This document shows, piece after piece, positions 1-7,352 of a stretch of 20,900 nucleotides of DNA. The notes under the pieces were generated by a model. It was given only the letters and a program-made list of their open reading frames with translations. It was not told where the DNA came from and did no database searches. Positions within the stretch are counted from its first letter, which is position 1; every line of letters begins with the position of its first letter. Made by a program: the position numbers and the translations under genes. The stretch comes from an uncultured Clostridia bacterium (lineage in GTDB: Bacteria; Bacillota; Clostridia; Oscillospirales; CAG-382), in contig CAJOMW010000026.1 of NCBI GenBank assembly GCA_905235695.1, forward strand, positions 1 to 20,900. Direction: 5' to 3'.

Positions 1-294
1 GATCCTGTTCCGAGGTGCGATGCGTGCGGCGGAATTGTAAGACCGGATATAGTGCTGTACGAAGAACCGCTTGACGACGACGTGTTTGAAAGGGCGGAGA
101 GGGAAGTGAGAGAGGCTGACGTGATGATAGTCGGCGGCTCGTCTCTCGTAGTTAACCCGGCGGCATGGCTCGTGAGAAGGTTTGGCGGAAAGCACCTCAT
201 TATTATCAATTATTCCGAAACGCCGTACGACGCCTTTGCCGAGTTTGTCATAAGGGATTCGGTGGGAAAGGTACTCGGAGAGATAGCAAAATAA
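1..294 (+). CDS. Sir2-family NAD-dependent protein deacylase, C-terminal part (5' end outside window)
   Basis: The frame is open from base 1, so the start lies upstream; about 97 residues remain. Sir2 proteins remove acyl groups from protein lysines using NAD. The visible part starts with the second half of the zinc site (CDAC, then GG), followed by the family signature RPDIVLYEEPL, where the Sir2 family normally has RPdvVlFgE. Further on comes the NAD-binding end of the Rossmann fold, with DVMIVGGSSLVVNPAAW and LIIINYSETPYD. The family normally has VGTSL; here it is VGGSSL. The gene ends 3 bases before a strong hairpin terminator and converges with comF. The family call is firm, but the exact acyl specificity and sirtuin class cannot be told from this fragment. 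Confidence 0.9.
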   Translation, partial: DPVPRCDACGGIVRPDIVLYEEPLDDDVFERAEREVREADVMIVGGSSLVVNPAAWLVRRFGGKHLIIINYSETPYDAFAEFVIRDSVGKVLGEIAK

Positions 295-296
295 TA

Positions 297-328
297 ACCA
301 CCCGCTTTGCGGGTGGTATGGCTTTTTT
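297..328. terminator. Intrinsic terminator between the Sir2-family gene and comF
   Basis: A perfect 9-bp stem (ACCACCCGC, loop TTT, GCGGGTGGT at 297-317) is followed on the + strand by ATGGC and then six T (323-328), a usable terminator for the Sir2-family gene. On the - strand the hairpin begins about 10 bases after the comF stop. The following bases on that strand (TATTTTGC) are only weakly U-rich, so it may serve both convergent genes with unequal strength. Confidence 0.85.
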
Positions 329-992
329 ACCTCACCGCAAATACTGCGGCGAATATCTTTGCGTTCGGAAACGCATTCCGGAGAACCCTTGCGCTCTCGG
401 CGATGCTTGAGCCGGTGGTCAGCACGTCGTCAACTATCACCACGTTTTCAGGCTCTTTCAGAAACAGCCTTGAAAATGGGGAGACGAAAAATCTGTTCCT
501 CACGTTGCTCTTACGGTCTTTGCCGCTGAGAGCTTTCTGCTCTCTTGAAAACGGCAGTCTCTTTATTGCGGAGCGGAACTTTGAGTCGCCGCCGTATAAA
601 CCCGATATGCGCCTTGCAATAAGGGCGGACTGATCGTAGCCGTATTTGCGGCGGTTCTTGGAGCTTCTCGGAACATTTACGAAGAGAACGCTTCCGTGAA
701 TATCGAGCTTTCGCACGTCGAAAAGCATCTTCATTGCGGCATAGCGAGCCGCATCTGAGTTTATTCTTCTCTTGAAGTAAAACAGAAGCGTGCGTATCGG
801 CTCAAACTCATACGAAAAGCTCCCGGCGACCTGTACGTCGCCGATTTCCGTCCCGAGCGTGAAAACGCTCTTTTCAAGACGGGCGTTTTCCATGGAAAAT
901 TCGCACCTATCGCATACGACCGAGCCGGATATTATATTACCGCATACCGGACACTCGGGCAGAAAAATTACGTCTCTTACTCTTATACTCAT
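327..992 (-). CDS. comF: ComF-family phosphoribosyltransferase-like protein
   Basis: A 221-residue protein. An N-terminal zinc-ribbon (CPVC at residues 14-17, CDRC at 27-30) is followed by a type I phosphoribosyltransferase-like domain with the PRPP-binding motif VVIVDDVLTTGSS near the C-terminus. A conserved KNRRKYGYDQ segment lies in the middle. ComF proteins are linked to DNA uptake and strand handling during competence, but the family is widespread and the role here is inferred. The ATG at 992 is preferred because it leaves a normal-length protein that starts just before the zinc ribbon. An upstream ATG at 1067 would add 25 residues that overlap the preceding gene. It begins 11 bp after the oxidoreductase stop, with no strong ribosome binding site, suggesting translational coupling. 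Confidence 0.9.
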   Translation of the reverse strand: MSIRVRDVIFLPECPVCGNIISGSVVCDRCEFSMENARLEKSVFTLGTEIGDVQVAGSFSYEFEPIRTLLFYFKRRINSDAARYAAMKMLFDVRKLDIHGSVLFVNVPRSSKNRRKYGYDQSALIARRISGLYGGDSKFRSAIKRLPFSREQKALSGKDRKSNVRNRFFVSPFSRLFLKEPENVVIVDDVLTTGSSIAESARVLRNAFPNAKIFAAVFAVR

Positions 993-1003
993 GTAAATCG
1001 GAA

Positions 1004-2035
1004 TCAGACTGTGGGGTATTTTATATTTACGGTCTTTCCGACAGTCGCAGACTCGACCGTAGCGCATGCAACTGCGATAGTGCTTGCGCCTTCCATTGAA
1101 GTTACCGGCATATCTTCGCCGTTTATCAGCGCATTTATAAACACGTCTATCTCGGCGTTTACGTTGTGGTTGTTGACCTCGACGGGTACGTCGATAGGCT
1201 TTGTGAAGTCATAAGAGCCGTCAGAAAGCGCCACATCCCTTGAAAAAAGCGTGATAGAAGGGGACGTATTGTCGCAAATGACCGTGCCGCGCGTGCCGTA
1301 GAATACAGAGCGCATGGTGTATCTGCGGCGGCAGCCGATAGAGGAGAATACCTTTCCGATAACGTTATTCGGGAACTTGTATATAGCTACCGTGCAGTCG
1401 TCTGTCGGCCAGTCGAGATTGCACTTGTGATTTGAGTAGGCGGTAACTTCCGTAGGATTTCCGGCTATCCAGCGAAGCAGATCGACCGCATGGCAACCGC
1501 CGCCGATAAAGCCGTTTCTGTCGGGCGTCATGCGCCAGTTGTCAACACCTTTTGCGTGATCGTAGTTGTGAGCGTATTCGCTCTCCACAAAGAACAGCTC
1601 GCCGATTTTTCCGCTGTCGACAAGCTCCTTTGCGGCGATAAAGCCGGGAGTACAGCGGCAGACCTGCCCTATCATGAGCTTTCTTCCGGTCTCTTTTTCA
1701 ACCCTCATCATCTCTTCGCAAAGCTCTAAATTCAGCGCCATGGGCTTTTCGCAGAGAACGTCCTTTCCGGCTCTCAGGAACGCTTCGGTCATCTCCGGGT
1801 GAAGCCTGTCGGGAGTGACTATGACTACCGCATCAATATTCTCATCATTCACAAGCTCGTGCCAGTCCGTAACGCCTATCTTTACGTTCTTTTCTTCCAT
1901 CGCGGCTTTGAGGTTGTCCTCGTACTTGTCGCATATAGCGTAGAGATTTGCCTTTTCATGGTTGATGACACCTTGCATATGGAGCTTTCCCATTACGCTG
2001 CAGCCTATTACGGCTATATTCAATTTGTCTTTCAT
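1004..2035 (-). CDS. Gfo/Idh/MocA-family NAD(P)-dependent oxidoreductase (first of two)
   Basis: A 343-residue protein, normal for this family of sugar and inositol dehydrogenases. The N-terminal Rossmann fold has VIGCSVMG (residues 9-16), a variant of GxGxxG with Ser in place of the middle Gly. The CEKPMAL motif carries the conserved EKP (96-98), with Lys97 the usual catalytic lysine. The C-terminal domain has GGGCHAVDLLRW, with His182 and Asp185 in the usual catalytic positions. The ATG at 2035 has a GAAAGGA ribosome binding site (2045-2051 on +) and a good promoter upstream. It is cotranscribed with comF and lies downstream of, and in the same direction as, the AraC-type gene, which is the obvious candidate regulator. 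The substrate cannot be told from sequence; a polyol, inositol or sugar-derived substrate is inferred from the family. Confidence 0.9.
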   Translation of the reverse strand: MKDKLNIAVIGCSVMGKLHMQGVINHEKANLYAICDKYEDNLKAAMEEKNVKIGVTDWHELVNDENIDAVVIVTPDRLHPEMTEAFLRAGKDVLCEKPMALNLELCEEMMRVEKETGRKLMIGQVCRCTPGFIAAKELVDSGKIGELFFVESEYAHNYDHAKGVDNWRMTPDRNGFIGGGCHAVDLLRWIAGNPTEVTAYSNHKCNLDWPTDDCTVAIYKFPNNVIGKVFSSIGCRRRYTMRSVFYGTRGTVICDNTSPSITLFSRDVALSDGSYDFTKPIDVPVEVNNHNVNAEIDVFINALINGEDMPVTSMEGASTIAVACATVESATVGKTVNIKYPTV

Positions 2036-2053
2036 AACATATTATCCTTTCTT

Positions 2054-2069
2054 ACTTGATAGGTCAAGT
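2054..2069. promoter_or_regulatory. Perfect dyad ACTTGA-N4-TCAAGT, candidate operator
   Basis: A 6+6 bp perfect inverted repeat (2054-2059 and 2064-2069, spacer TAGG) overlaps the -10 hexamer and the predicted start of transcription of the oxidoreductase-comF operon. This is a typical place for a repressor operator. No second copy was seen in the other intergenic regions. The binding protein is unknown; AraC proteins usually prefer direct repeats, so another regulator is possible. Confidence 0.45.
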
Positions 2070-2095
2070 ATAGCATAGAATATATAGCTTTTCAA
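2067..2095 (-). promoter_or_regulatory. Sigma-A-type promoter for the oxidoreductase-comF operon
   Basis: Reading the - strand: TTGAAA (2095-2090), a 17-base spacer, then TATACT (2072-2067). The hexamers match the consensus at four (-35) and five (-10) positions. Transcription would start near 2060, giving a leader of about 25 bases. Confidence 0.7.
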
Positions 2096-2136
2096 CGTCA
2101 AAAAGTTTGAATATATGCTCAATTTGTTTGATATGC

Positions 2137-2946
2137 TTACAGCTTTTCTTGGCTTTTCATATATTCCACCGGAGTTTTGCCGGTATATCGCTTGAAAATG
2201 CGCGAAAAATTTTCGGGAGGTATTCCGACGGCTTTTGCAACGCCGCTTATCTTGCATCTGCCGCTTGCCATAATGGCGCAGGCTTTTTTGATACGCACGT
2301 CGCTCAGATAGCGGTAGGGGGAGGCGCCGGTCGCCGCTTTGAACAGCGTTGAAAAGTAGGAGCGTTCAAGACCTATGTCGGAAGCTATTTCGGAAACGCT
2401 TTCTATCCTGTCGTATTTAGCTTCGATGACGTGCAAAGCCTTTTCAATGTAGCTGTCTGTGTCGCTTGCGGGCTTGCTGTACCTCAAAAGCTCCCCGAAC
2501 AGACCGTACACACAGCTTTGACGCCTGAGATTGGCGCCGCTGTCGGCATCGCTTTTCAAGTCGATCATTTTATCTATTTGACGGGTTATTCCTTGAAACG
2601 CTTCTTTTGGCGCAAAGGGCTGGCAGGAGGTAATTCCGGCTCGCTTTAAATAAGAAGCAATGCGAATGCCGTCAACGGCGCACCAAACGCCGCGTCTGGG
2701 CTCTTTTTCGGAGGCGGTGTGAACTATAATGTCGCCCGGAAAGAGAATATAGCAGTCGCCGCTCTTAATAGGAAACTCCGTGCCGTTTATTATAACACTT
2801 CCGTAGCCGCCGGTACAGCACTCAACTATATAGATATCCCTTATTACAGGTCCGTATCGCACTCCCGGTGCGAGGTTGTCGTCACGCGCGCAGAGGTAAA
2901 GCTCCATATCGCCGCCGTTTCCTGTGTTTAGCTTTTCATACAGCAT
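2137..2946 (-). CDS. AraC-family transcriptional regulator
   Basis: A 269-residue protein with the standard AraC layout. The N-terminal half is a cupin-like effector-binding region (GYGSVIINGTEFPIKSGD, then CYILFPGDIIVHTA). The C-terminal domain, about residues 165-265, has two helix-turn-helix units. The first reads SVSEIASDIGLERSYFSTLF and the second VAKAVGIPPENFSRIFKRYT, followed by the diagnostic GKTPVEYMK ending. Members bind DNA upstream of target genes and often sense a sugar. The ATG at 2946 has GAAAGG nine bases upstream. It lies about 100 bp upstream of the oxidoreductase-comF operon in the same direction and diverges from a transporter, so both are plausible targets (inference). 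Two changes from the usual second HTH (IPPE where VGFxDxxY is common) do not look disabling. Confidence 0.92.
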   Translation of the reverse strand: MLYEKLNTGNGGDMELYLCARDDNLAPGVRYGPVIRDIYIVECCTGGYGSVIINGTEFPIKSGDCYILFPGDIIVHTASEKEPRRGVWCAVDGIRIASYLKRAGITSCQPFAPKEAFQGITRQIDKMIDLKSDADSGANLRRQSCVYGLFGELLRYSKPASDTDSYIEKALHVIEAKYDRIESVSEIASDIGLERSYFSTLFKAATGASPYRYLSDVRIKKACAIMASGRCKISGVAKAVGIPPENFSRIFKRYTGKTPVEYMKSQEKL

Positions 2947-3005
2947 TTTATGCGCCTTTCATATCATAATCCAATAAAAATATATAAATATTTTATCATT
3001 TTGCC

Positions 3006-3034
3006 TTGCAAATGTCAATAAACGGTGTTATAAT
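3006..3034 (+). promoter_or_regulatory. Sigma-A-type promoter for the EamA/DMT transporter
   Basis: TTGCAA (3006-3011), a 17-base spacer and a perfect TATAAT (3029-3034) lie upstream of the transporter. Because TTGCAA is its own reverse complement, the same hexamer could also act as a -35 for the divergent AraC-type gene, but the best - strand -10 at the right spacing (TTTATA, 2988-2983) is poor. Confidence 0.7.
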
Positions 3035-3075
3035 AGTTACAGCTTATATCGATGACGGCAGTGCGGAGGCAATCA

Positions 3076-3963
3076 ATGCAGCTTATACTTTTGGCTCTTG
3101 TAATACTGCTCTACAGCTTTCAGACGCTGTTTTGCACCATGTTCAATAAAAAATATGAGGGAAATTGCGAGAACGCTTCCAAGGTGTTCTGCGTGCTTGA
3201 AGGCGTTGCGATAGCTGTAATTACTCTCGCATTTATCGGTTTTAAGTTTTCTCCGTCGCCTCTGACGTGGCTTATCGGCGTGCTCAACGCCGCCGCACTC
3301 CTGTGCTACAACACCTCTATGATTAAGGCAAGCGAGAGAGGCTCTTACGCCTTCATGTGCATATCATACCTCTTCGGCGGACTTATCGTGCCGCTCGTGT
3401 ACAACTCGGCTTTACTCGGAAATCCCATAAGTATATGGCAGATTATAGCGATAGCGGTAATGCTTTTGTCTTTTGTGCTTATGAATTATGAGGATATAAA
3501 TCTTCATAACACACCCGTTTCGTATTACGTTTACTGCGCGCTTCTCTTTATAAGCAACGGCGCATACGGAACATTCCTAAAGATGCAGTCCGTAAACAAC
3601 GATGCCGAAAGCACGCAGATGATAATTATAACCTTTGCGCTCATGGGAGTTATGGCGTTTATTACTCTTTTGCTCAAAGAAAAGAAGAGTACTTTGGCGG
3701 CGTTTAAAATAAACAAGAGTGCGATTGTTCCGCTTGTTCTGTGCCTTATAATTGCGGCGGCAGCGATAAATCTGCTCGTGTATATACTGCCGCTCATAGA
3801 CCTTGCGCTCCTGTTCCCGGTAGAGGACGGCGGCGTAATGGTAGTTTCGGCGCTGTTTTCCATATTCATTTTCAAGGAAAAGACCACGCCGCTGAAAATA
3901 TGCGGAATGCTGCTCGCGGTAATTTCTATTGTGAGCCTCAGCATCCTCGGCGGTGCGGCATAA
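3076..3963 (+). CDS. EamA/DMT-superfamily membrane transporter
   Basis: A 295-residue, highly hydrophobic protein. About ten membrane segments can be counted, from the N-terminal LILLALVILLYSF to the final GMLLAVISIVSLSIL. The two-half arrangement and the ending (FKEKTTPLKICGMLLAV) fit drug/metabolite transporters of the EamA type. Such proteins export or import small metabolites; the substrate is unknown. The start at 3076 is chosen over an in-frame ATG at 3052 because GGAGG (3065-3069) sits six bases before it and the protein then begins directly with the first membrane helix. It diverges from the AraC-type regulator, which may control it. Confidence 0.85.
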   Translation: MQLILLALVILLYSFQTLFCTMFNKKYEGNCENASKVFCVLEGVAIAVITLAFIGFKFSPSPLTWLIGVLNAAALLCYNTSMIKASERGSYAFMCISYLFGGLIVPLVYNSALLGNPISIWQIIAIAVMLLSFVLMNYEDINLHNTPVSYYVYCALLFISNGAYGTFLKMQSVNNDAESTQMIIITFALMGVMAFITLLLKEKKSTLAAFKINKSAIVPLVLCLIIAAAAINLLVYILPLIDLALLFPVEDGGVMVVSALFSIFIFKEKTTPLKICGMLLAVISIVSLSILGGAA

Positions 3964-4002
3964 GAGACAAAACGGCTTAAAGTTTTGCTTTCAGTCCTAT
4001 AT

Positions 4003-4076
<74 letters not shown>

Positions 4077-4112
4077 AAAAGAAAAAGTCGCCGTGCAGTA
4101 ATTCTCACGGCG
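4077..4112 (-). terminator. Hairpin with - strand U-tract after the tRNA
   Basis: A perfect 7-bp stem (CGCCGTG 4089-4095, CACGGCG 4106-4112, loop of 10) lies next to an A-rich run (4077-4086). Read on the - strand it has the form of an intrinsic terminator, hairpin then U-rich tract. On the + strand no T run follows, so as a terminator for the tRNA it would be weak. No - strand gene upstream needs it, so its use is uncertain; it may limit antisense transcription. Confidence 0.35.
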
Positions 4113-4141
4113 CAAATCATATATAAAGTCAAAATATAATA

Positions 4142-4169
4142 TTTACTTTTTAAAAAATACTGGTATAAT
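4142..4169 (+). promoter_or_regulatory. Promoter for the second oxidoreductase
   Basis: TTTACT (4142-4147), a 16-base spacer and a perfect TATAAT (4164-4169), preceded by TGG that forms an extended -10 (TGnTATAAT). Transcription would start near 4176, giving a leader of about 49 bases. Confidence 0.7.
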
Positions 4170-4224
4170 AGACCTGTAAAACCGTAAAATGCAAAAAAAC
4201 AAACTCTGAAAGGAATCAAAAATT

Positions 4225-5292
4225 ATGAAGACAAAGGTAGTTGCAGTTGTTGGCTGCGGAAGAATAGCGAATAATGCCCATTTGCCGGCACTCACACAGA
4301 TCGAGGGAGTTCGCATAAAGTACGCCTGCGACCTGATAGAGTCAAAAGCTCAGATCATCAAGGAAAAGTACCCGGATAAGGTAGAGAACGTAATAACCGA
4401 CTACCACGCAGCACTTAAAGACCCGGAGGTTGACGTTGTATATGTTCTCACTCCAAACTACGCTCACTATGAGGTAACCATGGCGGCGCTCAAGGCAGGC
4501 AAGCACGTGTTCTGCGAGAAGCCTATAACAGTAAACTACGCTCTCTCGTGCGAAATGGCCAAAGAGGCAAAGAAGCAGAACAAGATATGCAATATAGGCG
4601 TATGCAACCGCTATCACAAGTCTGTCGAGATGCTCGAAGAAATGAACAGAAAAGGCGAATTCGGCAATATCTATCACGTATACTGCTCGTTCCGCTCCTT
4701 CAGAAACATACCCGGTCTTGGCGGTGCGTTCACAAATAAGGCTTTGTCCGGCGGCGGAGTACTTATCGACTGGGGCGTACACTTCCTCGACCTCATACTC
4801 TACGTTCTCGGCTCGCCGAAGCTCACAACCGTTACCTGCGATACATACAGCGAAATGGCAAAGGATATGAAGTCTTATAAGTACAACGGAATGTGGGCTG
4901 AAGATACAAAGGACGTCGAAAACGGCGTAAACGACGTCGACGACTTCGTTTCCGGCTACGTCCGCACTTCCGGCGCATCAATATCCCTCAACGGCGCATG
5001 GGCGCAGAACATCAACCACAACGAAATGTTCATCGACTTTCTCGGCGACAAGGCAGGCGCAAGACTTGACTACTGCGGAAAGATACACGTCTTTAAGGGC
5101 GATACGCTTGAGACAATAGATCCCGAATACGATATTCCGGATATGTATCTGTGCGAAGATATATCGTTCCTTGAGTCCACCGAGACCGGTGTTCACACCA
5201 AGGGCCACATAGAAAATATTCTTGAAAGCATGAAGCTGCTTGACAGACTCTACGCTTCGGCAGAGCAGCACAAGGAGCTCTATATCGGCTGA
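4225..5292 (+). CDS. Gfo/Idh/MocA-family NAD(P)-dependent oxidoreductase (second)
   Basis: A 355-residue member of the same family as the - strand enzyme, but clearly distinct in sequence. The Rossmann motif is VVGCGRIANNAH (GxGxxA form, residues 9-19). FCEKPITVN holds the EKP motif (98-100), with Lys99 the probable catalytic residue. GGGVLIDWGVHFLDL gives Asp182 and His186 in the usual catalytic positions. The central part has an acidic stretch (WAEDTKDVENGVNDVDDF) typical of substrate-domain loops. The ATG has AAAGGA ten bases upstream and its own promoter. It is followed 20 bp later by an alpha/beta hydrolase, apparently cotranscribed. Substrate unknown; a sugar or polyol is inferred from the family. 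Confidence 0.92.
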   Translation: MKTKVVAVVGCGRIANNAHLPALTQIEGVRIKYACDLIESKAQIIKEKYPDKVENVITDYHAALKDPEVDVVYVLTPNYAHYEVTMAALKAGKHVFCEKPITVNYALSCEMAKEAKKQNKICNIGVCNRYHKSVEMLEEMNRKGEFGNIYHVYCSFRSFRNIPGLGGAFTNKALSGGGVLIDWGVHFLDLILYVLGSPKLTTVTCDTYSEMAKDMKSYKYNGMWAEDTKDVENGVNDVDDFVSGYVRTSGASISLNGAWAQNINHNEMFIDFLGDKAGARLDYCGKIHVFKGDTLETIDPEYDIPDMYLCEDISFLESTETGVHTKGHIENILESMKLLDRLYASAEQHKELYIG

Positions 5293-5312
5293 TAAAGTTT
5301 AAAGACGAAAAT

Positions 5313-6110
5313 ATGAAAAAGATATATACAACCGGACTTGTTGAAAAAGACGGCGTCGAAACGGAGTACGTCCACTTTGGAAGCGGCGAAAAGCCGCTCG
5401 TTATTCTCCCGGGACTTGGCATAAAGAGCGTGATACCGTCGGCAAAGGCGATTGCCGAAGCGTATGCGGCGTTTGATGAGGACTATTCGGTATATCTCTT
5501 TGAGCGGCGCAGAAATGTTCCTGATGGGTACACCACAAAGGATATGGCGGACGATACGGTCGGCGCAATGCGTGCTGTCGGCATAGAGAAAGCCGATATA
5601 TTCGGCGTGTCGCAGGGCGGAATGATAGCGCAGCTCGTTGCGGCGCTGTACCCGGAGACCGTAAGGCGCCTCGTTATCGCATCGAGCGTCTCAAAAATCC
5701 CCGAAAATACAAAAAACGAGTTTGAAAAATGGATAGACCTTGCCTGCACGGCAAGCTCAGAGGAGCTTACTGACGCTTTTTCAAGGGCAATTTATTCCGA
5801 CGGCTTCTATAGTAAATACGGCAAAGCCATAATCATGATGAACGGCGAAATATCCGGCGATGAGCGGAGCAGATTCGTCACCCTCGCAAAGGCGGCGTTA
5901 GGATTTGACGCGGAGAGGGAGGCCGAAAGGATAAAATGCCCCGTGCTTGTCCTCGGTTCAAAGAGAGACAAACTTTTCCCCGAAGAATCGCTGGTCGAGA
6001 CGGCAAAGCTGCTCCGAGCCGAAATTTATCTCTATGACGGCTTTGGTCACGCCGTTTACGACGAAGCTCCCGACATAAAGGACAGAATAAAGGGCTTTCT
6101 CGAATGGTAA
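5313..6110 (+). CDS. Alpha/beta-hydrolase fold protein
   Basis: A 265-residue protein with a complete catalytic triad by motif. The nucleophile elbow is GVSQGG (Ser100), the acid is Asp220 in GSKRDKLFPEES, and the histidine is His247 in GFGHAVYDEAP. An oxyanion-hole type segment ILPGLG lies at residues 31-36. No signal peptide is seen, so it should act in the cytoplasm, probably as an esterase, lactonase or similar hydrolase. Pairing with a sugar-type dehydrogenase would suit hydrolysis of a lactone product, but this is inference. It begins 20 bp after the oxidoreductase with only a weak ribosome binding site and ends before a strong terminator. Confidence 0.88.
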   Translation: MKKIYTTGLVEKDGVETEYVHFGSGEKPLVILPGLGIKSVIPSAKAIAEAYAAFDEDYSVYLFERRRNVPDGYTTKDMADDTVGAMRAVGIEKADIFGVSQGGMIAQLVAALYPETVRRLVIASSVSKIPENTKNEFEKWIDLACTASSEELTDAFSRAIYSDGFYSKYGKAIIMMNGEISGDERSRFVTLAKAALGFDAEREAERIKCPVLVLGSKRDKLFPEESLVETAKLLRAEIYLYDGFGHAVYDEAPDIKDRIKGFLEW

Positions 6111-6164
6111 GACGTTTTTTGCTTCACAGCGATAATACAGGCTTTGATGCTCGTATGATTGTTT

Positions 6165-6200
6165 CCGCACGGCGGCTTTGAAACCGCTGTGCGGTTTTTT
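6165..6200 (+). terminator. Intrinsic terminator after the alpha/beta hydrolase
   Basis: An 11-bp stem (6165-6175 with 6184-6194, one G-T pair, loop of 8) is followed directly by six T (6195-6200). It closes the oxidoreductase-hydrolase operon. Confidence 0.9.
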
Positions 6201-6274
6201 GTCTGCAAAAAATGTGCTTACGGCACAGCGCACGTCAAAAATTATTAAAAATAAATAAATTTTAACATACGCAC

Positions 6275-6303
6275 TTGAATAATCGCCGCTTTTGGTGTAT
6301 AAT
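6275..6303 (+). promoter_or_regulatory. Sigma-A-type promoter for the miaA operon
   Basis: TTGAAT (6275-6280), a 17-base spacer and a perfect TATAAT (6298-6303). Transcription would start near 6310, leaving a leader of about 86 bases before miaA that holds a short reading frame and small hairpins. Confidence 0.75.
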
Positions 6304-6349
6304 TACATGAACAATACAAAAAGCGTTTTCCGGAAAGGTGCGGTGAAAG

Positions 6350-6403
6350 ATGACAGCCGGTTTTCACAGTGTTTTTTCGCCGCTGTGCGGCACTGATGAA
6401 TAA
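6350..6403 (+). CDS. Possible 17-residue leader peptide overlapping the miaA start
   Basis: An ATG at 6350 opens a frame of 17 codons (MTAGFHSVFSPLCGTDE) ending in TAA at 6401-6403, so it overlaps the miaA ATG (6396) by 8 bases in another frame. GGAAAGG lies 11 bases upstream. miaA itself has no visible ribosome binding site; instead a GCCGC-TGT-GCGGC hairpin (6379-6391) sits just before its ATG. Translation of the leader could open that hairpin and deliver ribosomes to miaA. Chance occurrence cannot be excluded for so short a frame. Confidence 0.3.
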   Translation: MTAGFHSVFSPLCGTDE

Positions 6404-7331
6404 GATAGTTTGCATAGTAGGCCCTACGGCTTCCGGAAAATCCTCGCTCGCCGTCGATGTGGCGCTGAAATTCAGCGGCGAGATAATCTCGTGCGACTCA
6501 ATGCAGCTCTATAAGAATATGGATATAGGCACGGCAAAAATAACGGCGGAAGAGGCGAGAGGCGTACCGCATCATCTGACGGACGTGTTTGACATAGATA
6601 CGGTGTTCAGCGTGTCTGAATACGTAAAGCTCGCCGGAAAATGCGTAGAGGATATAGAGAGCAGGGGACGGGTTCCCGTCTTTTGCGGCGGAACGGGGCT
6701 TTATATCGACAGCTTCGTGAGCGGTCTTGAGTTCGGAGAGTACGAAAATCTTCCCGAATACAGGGCGTACCTTGAAGAGTATGCAAAAGAGAACGGAGAA
6801 GAAGCGCTTCACGAAATGCTTCGCAAGGCCGATCCGGAGGCGGCGGAGAAGACAGATCCGCACAATGTAAAGCGTGTCATACGTGCGCTTGAGGTATACA
6901 AATCGAGTGGCGAGCCAATAAGCGTATGGAACAAAAGGGCGGCTGACAGCGCTGTAAAAAAAGATACGCTGATGATAGGCCTCACATTCAGAGACCGCGA
7001 AAAGCTCTACGAGCGGATAAATGCGAGGGTAGACATAATGGTGAAAAACGGACTTGTTGAAGAGACCGAGCGCCTTATAAGAAGCGGACTTCGGGAGACT
7101 GTCACAGCGTCCCAGGCAATAGGCTACAAGGAGCTGTATCCGTATATAGACGGCTTTGCGAGCCTTGAAGAGTGCGTCGAGCGGCTCAAGATAAATTCGA
7201 GAAGATATGCAAAGCGTCAGATGACGTGGTTTTCGAGAAACGGAGATATCAAGTGGTTCTACCGGGACGAAACGGATGACGAGCTTCTTAAAGCGAGCGT
7301 GTTCCGGACGGTGGAGGAATACCTTGCGTAA
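6396..7331 (+). CDS. miaA: tRNA dimethylallyltransferase
   Basis: A 311-residue enzyme that transfers dimethylallyl from DMAPP to A37 of tRNAs reading U-starting codons, the first step to i6A/ms2i6A. Motifs in order: P-loop GPTASGKS (9-16); DSMQLYKNMDIGTAK with Asp34 the likely catalytic base; GGTGLYIDS (98-106); TASQAIGYKELYPY; and the basic end RRYAKRQMTWFSRN. Length matches the family. ATG 6396 is preferred over an in-frame GTG at 6369 because the protein then starts at the usual few residues before the P-loop. It is the first main gene of the promoter at 6275 and is followed 21 bp later by the HlyD-like gene. Confidence 0.96.
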   Translation: MNKIVCIVGPTASGKSSLAVDVALKFSGEIISCDSMQLYKNMDIGTAKITAEEARGVPHHLTDVFDIDTVFSVSEYVKLAGKCVEDIESRGRVPVFCGGTGLYIDSFVSGLEFGEYENLPEYRAYLEEYAKENGEEALHEMLRKADPEAAEKTDPHNVKRVIRALEVYKSSGEPISVWNKRAADSAVKKDTLMIGLTFRDREKLYERINARVDIMVKNGLVEETERLIRSGLRETVTASQAIGYKELYPYIDGFASLEECVERLKINSRRYAKRQMTWFSRNGDIKWFYRDETDDELLKASVFRTVEEYLA

Positions 7332-7352
7332 ACAAAAAGGAGGAGAAAGCAG

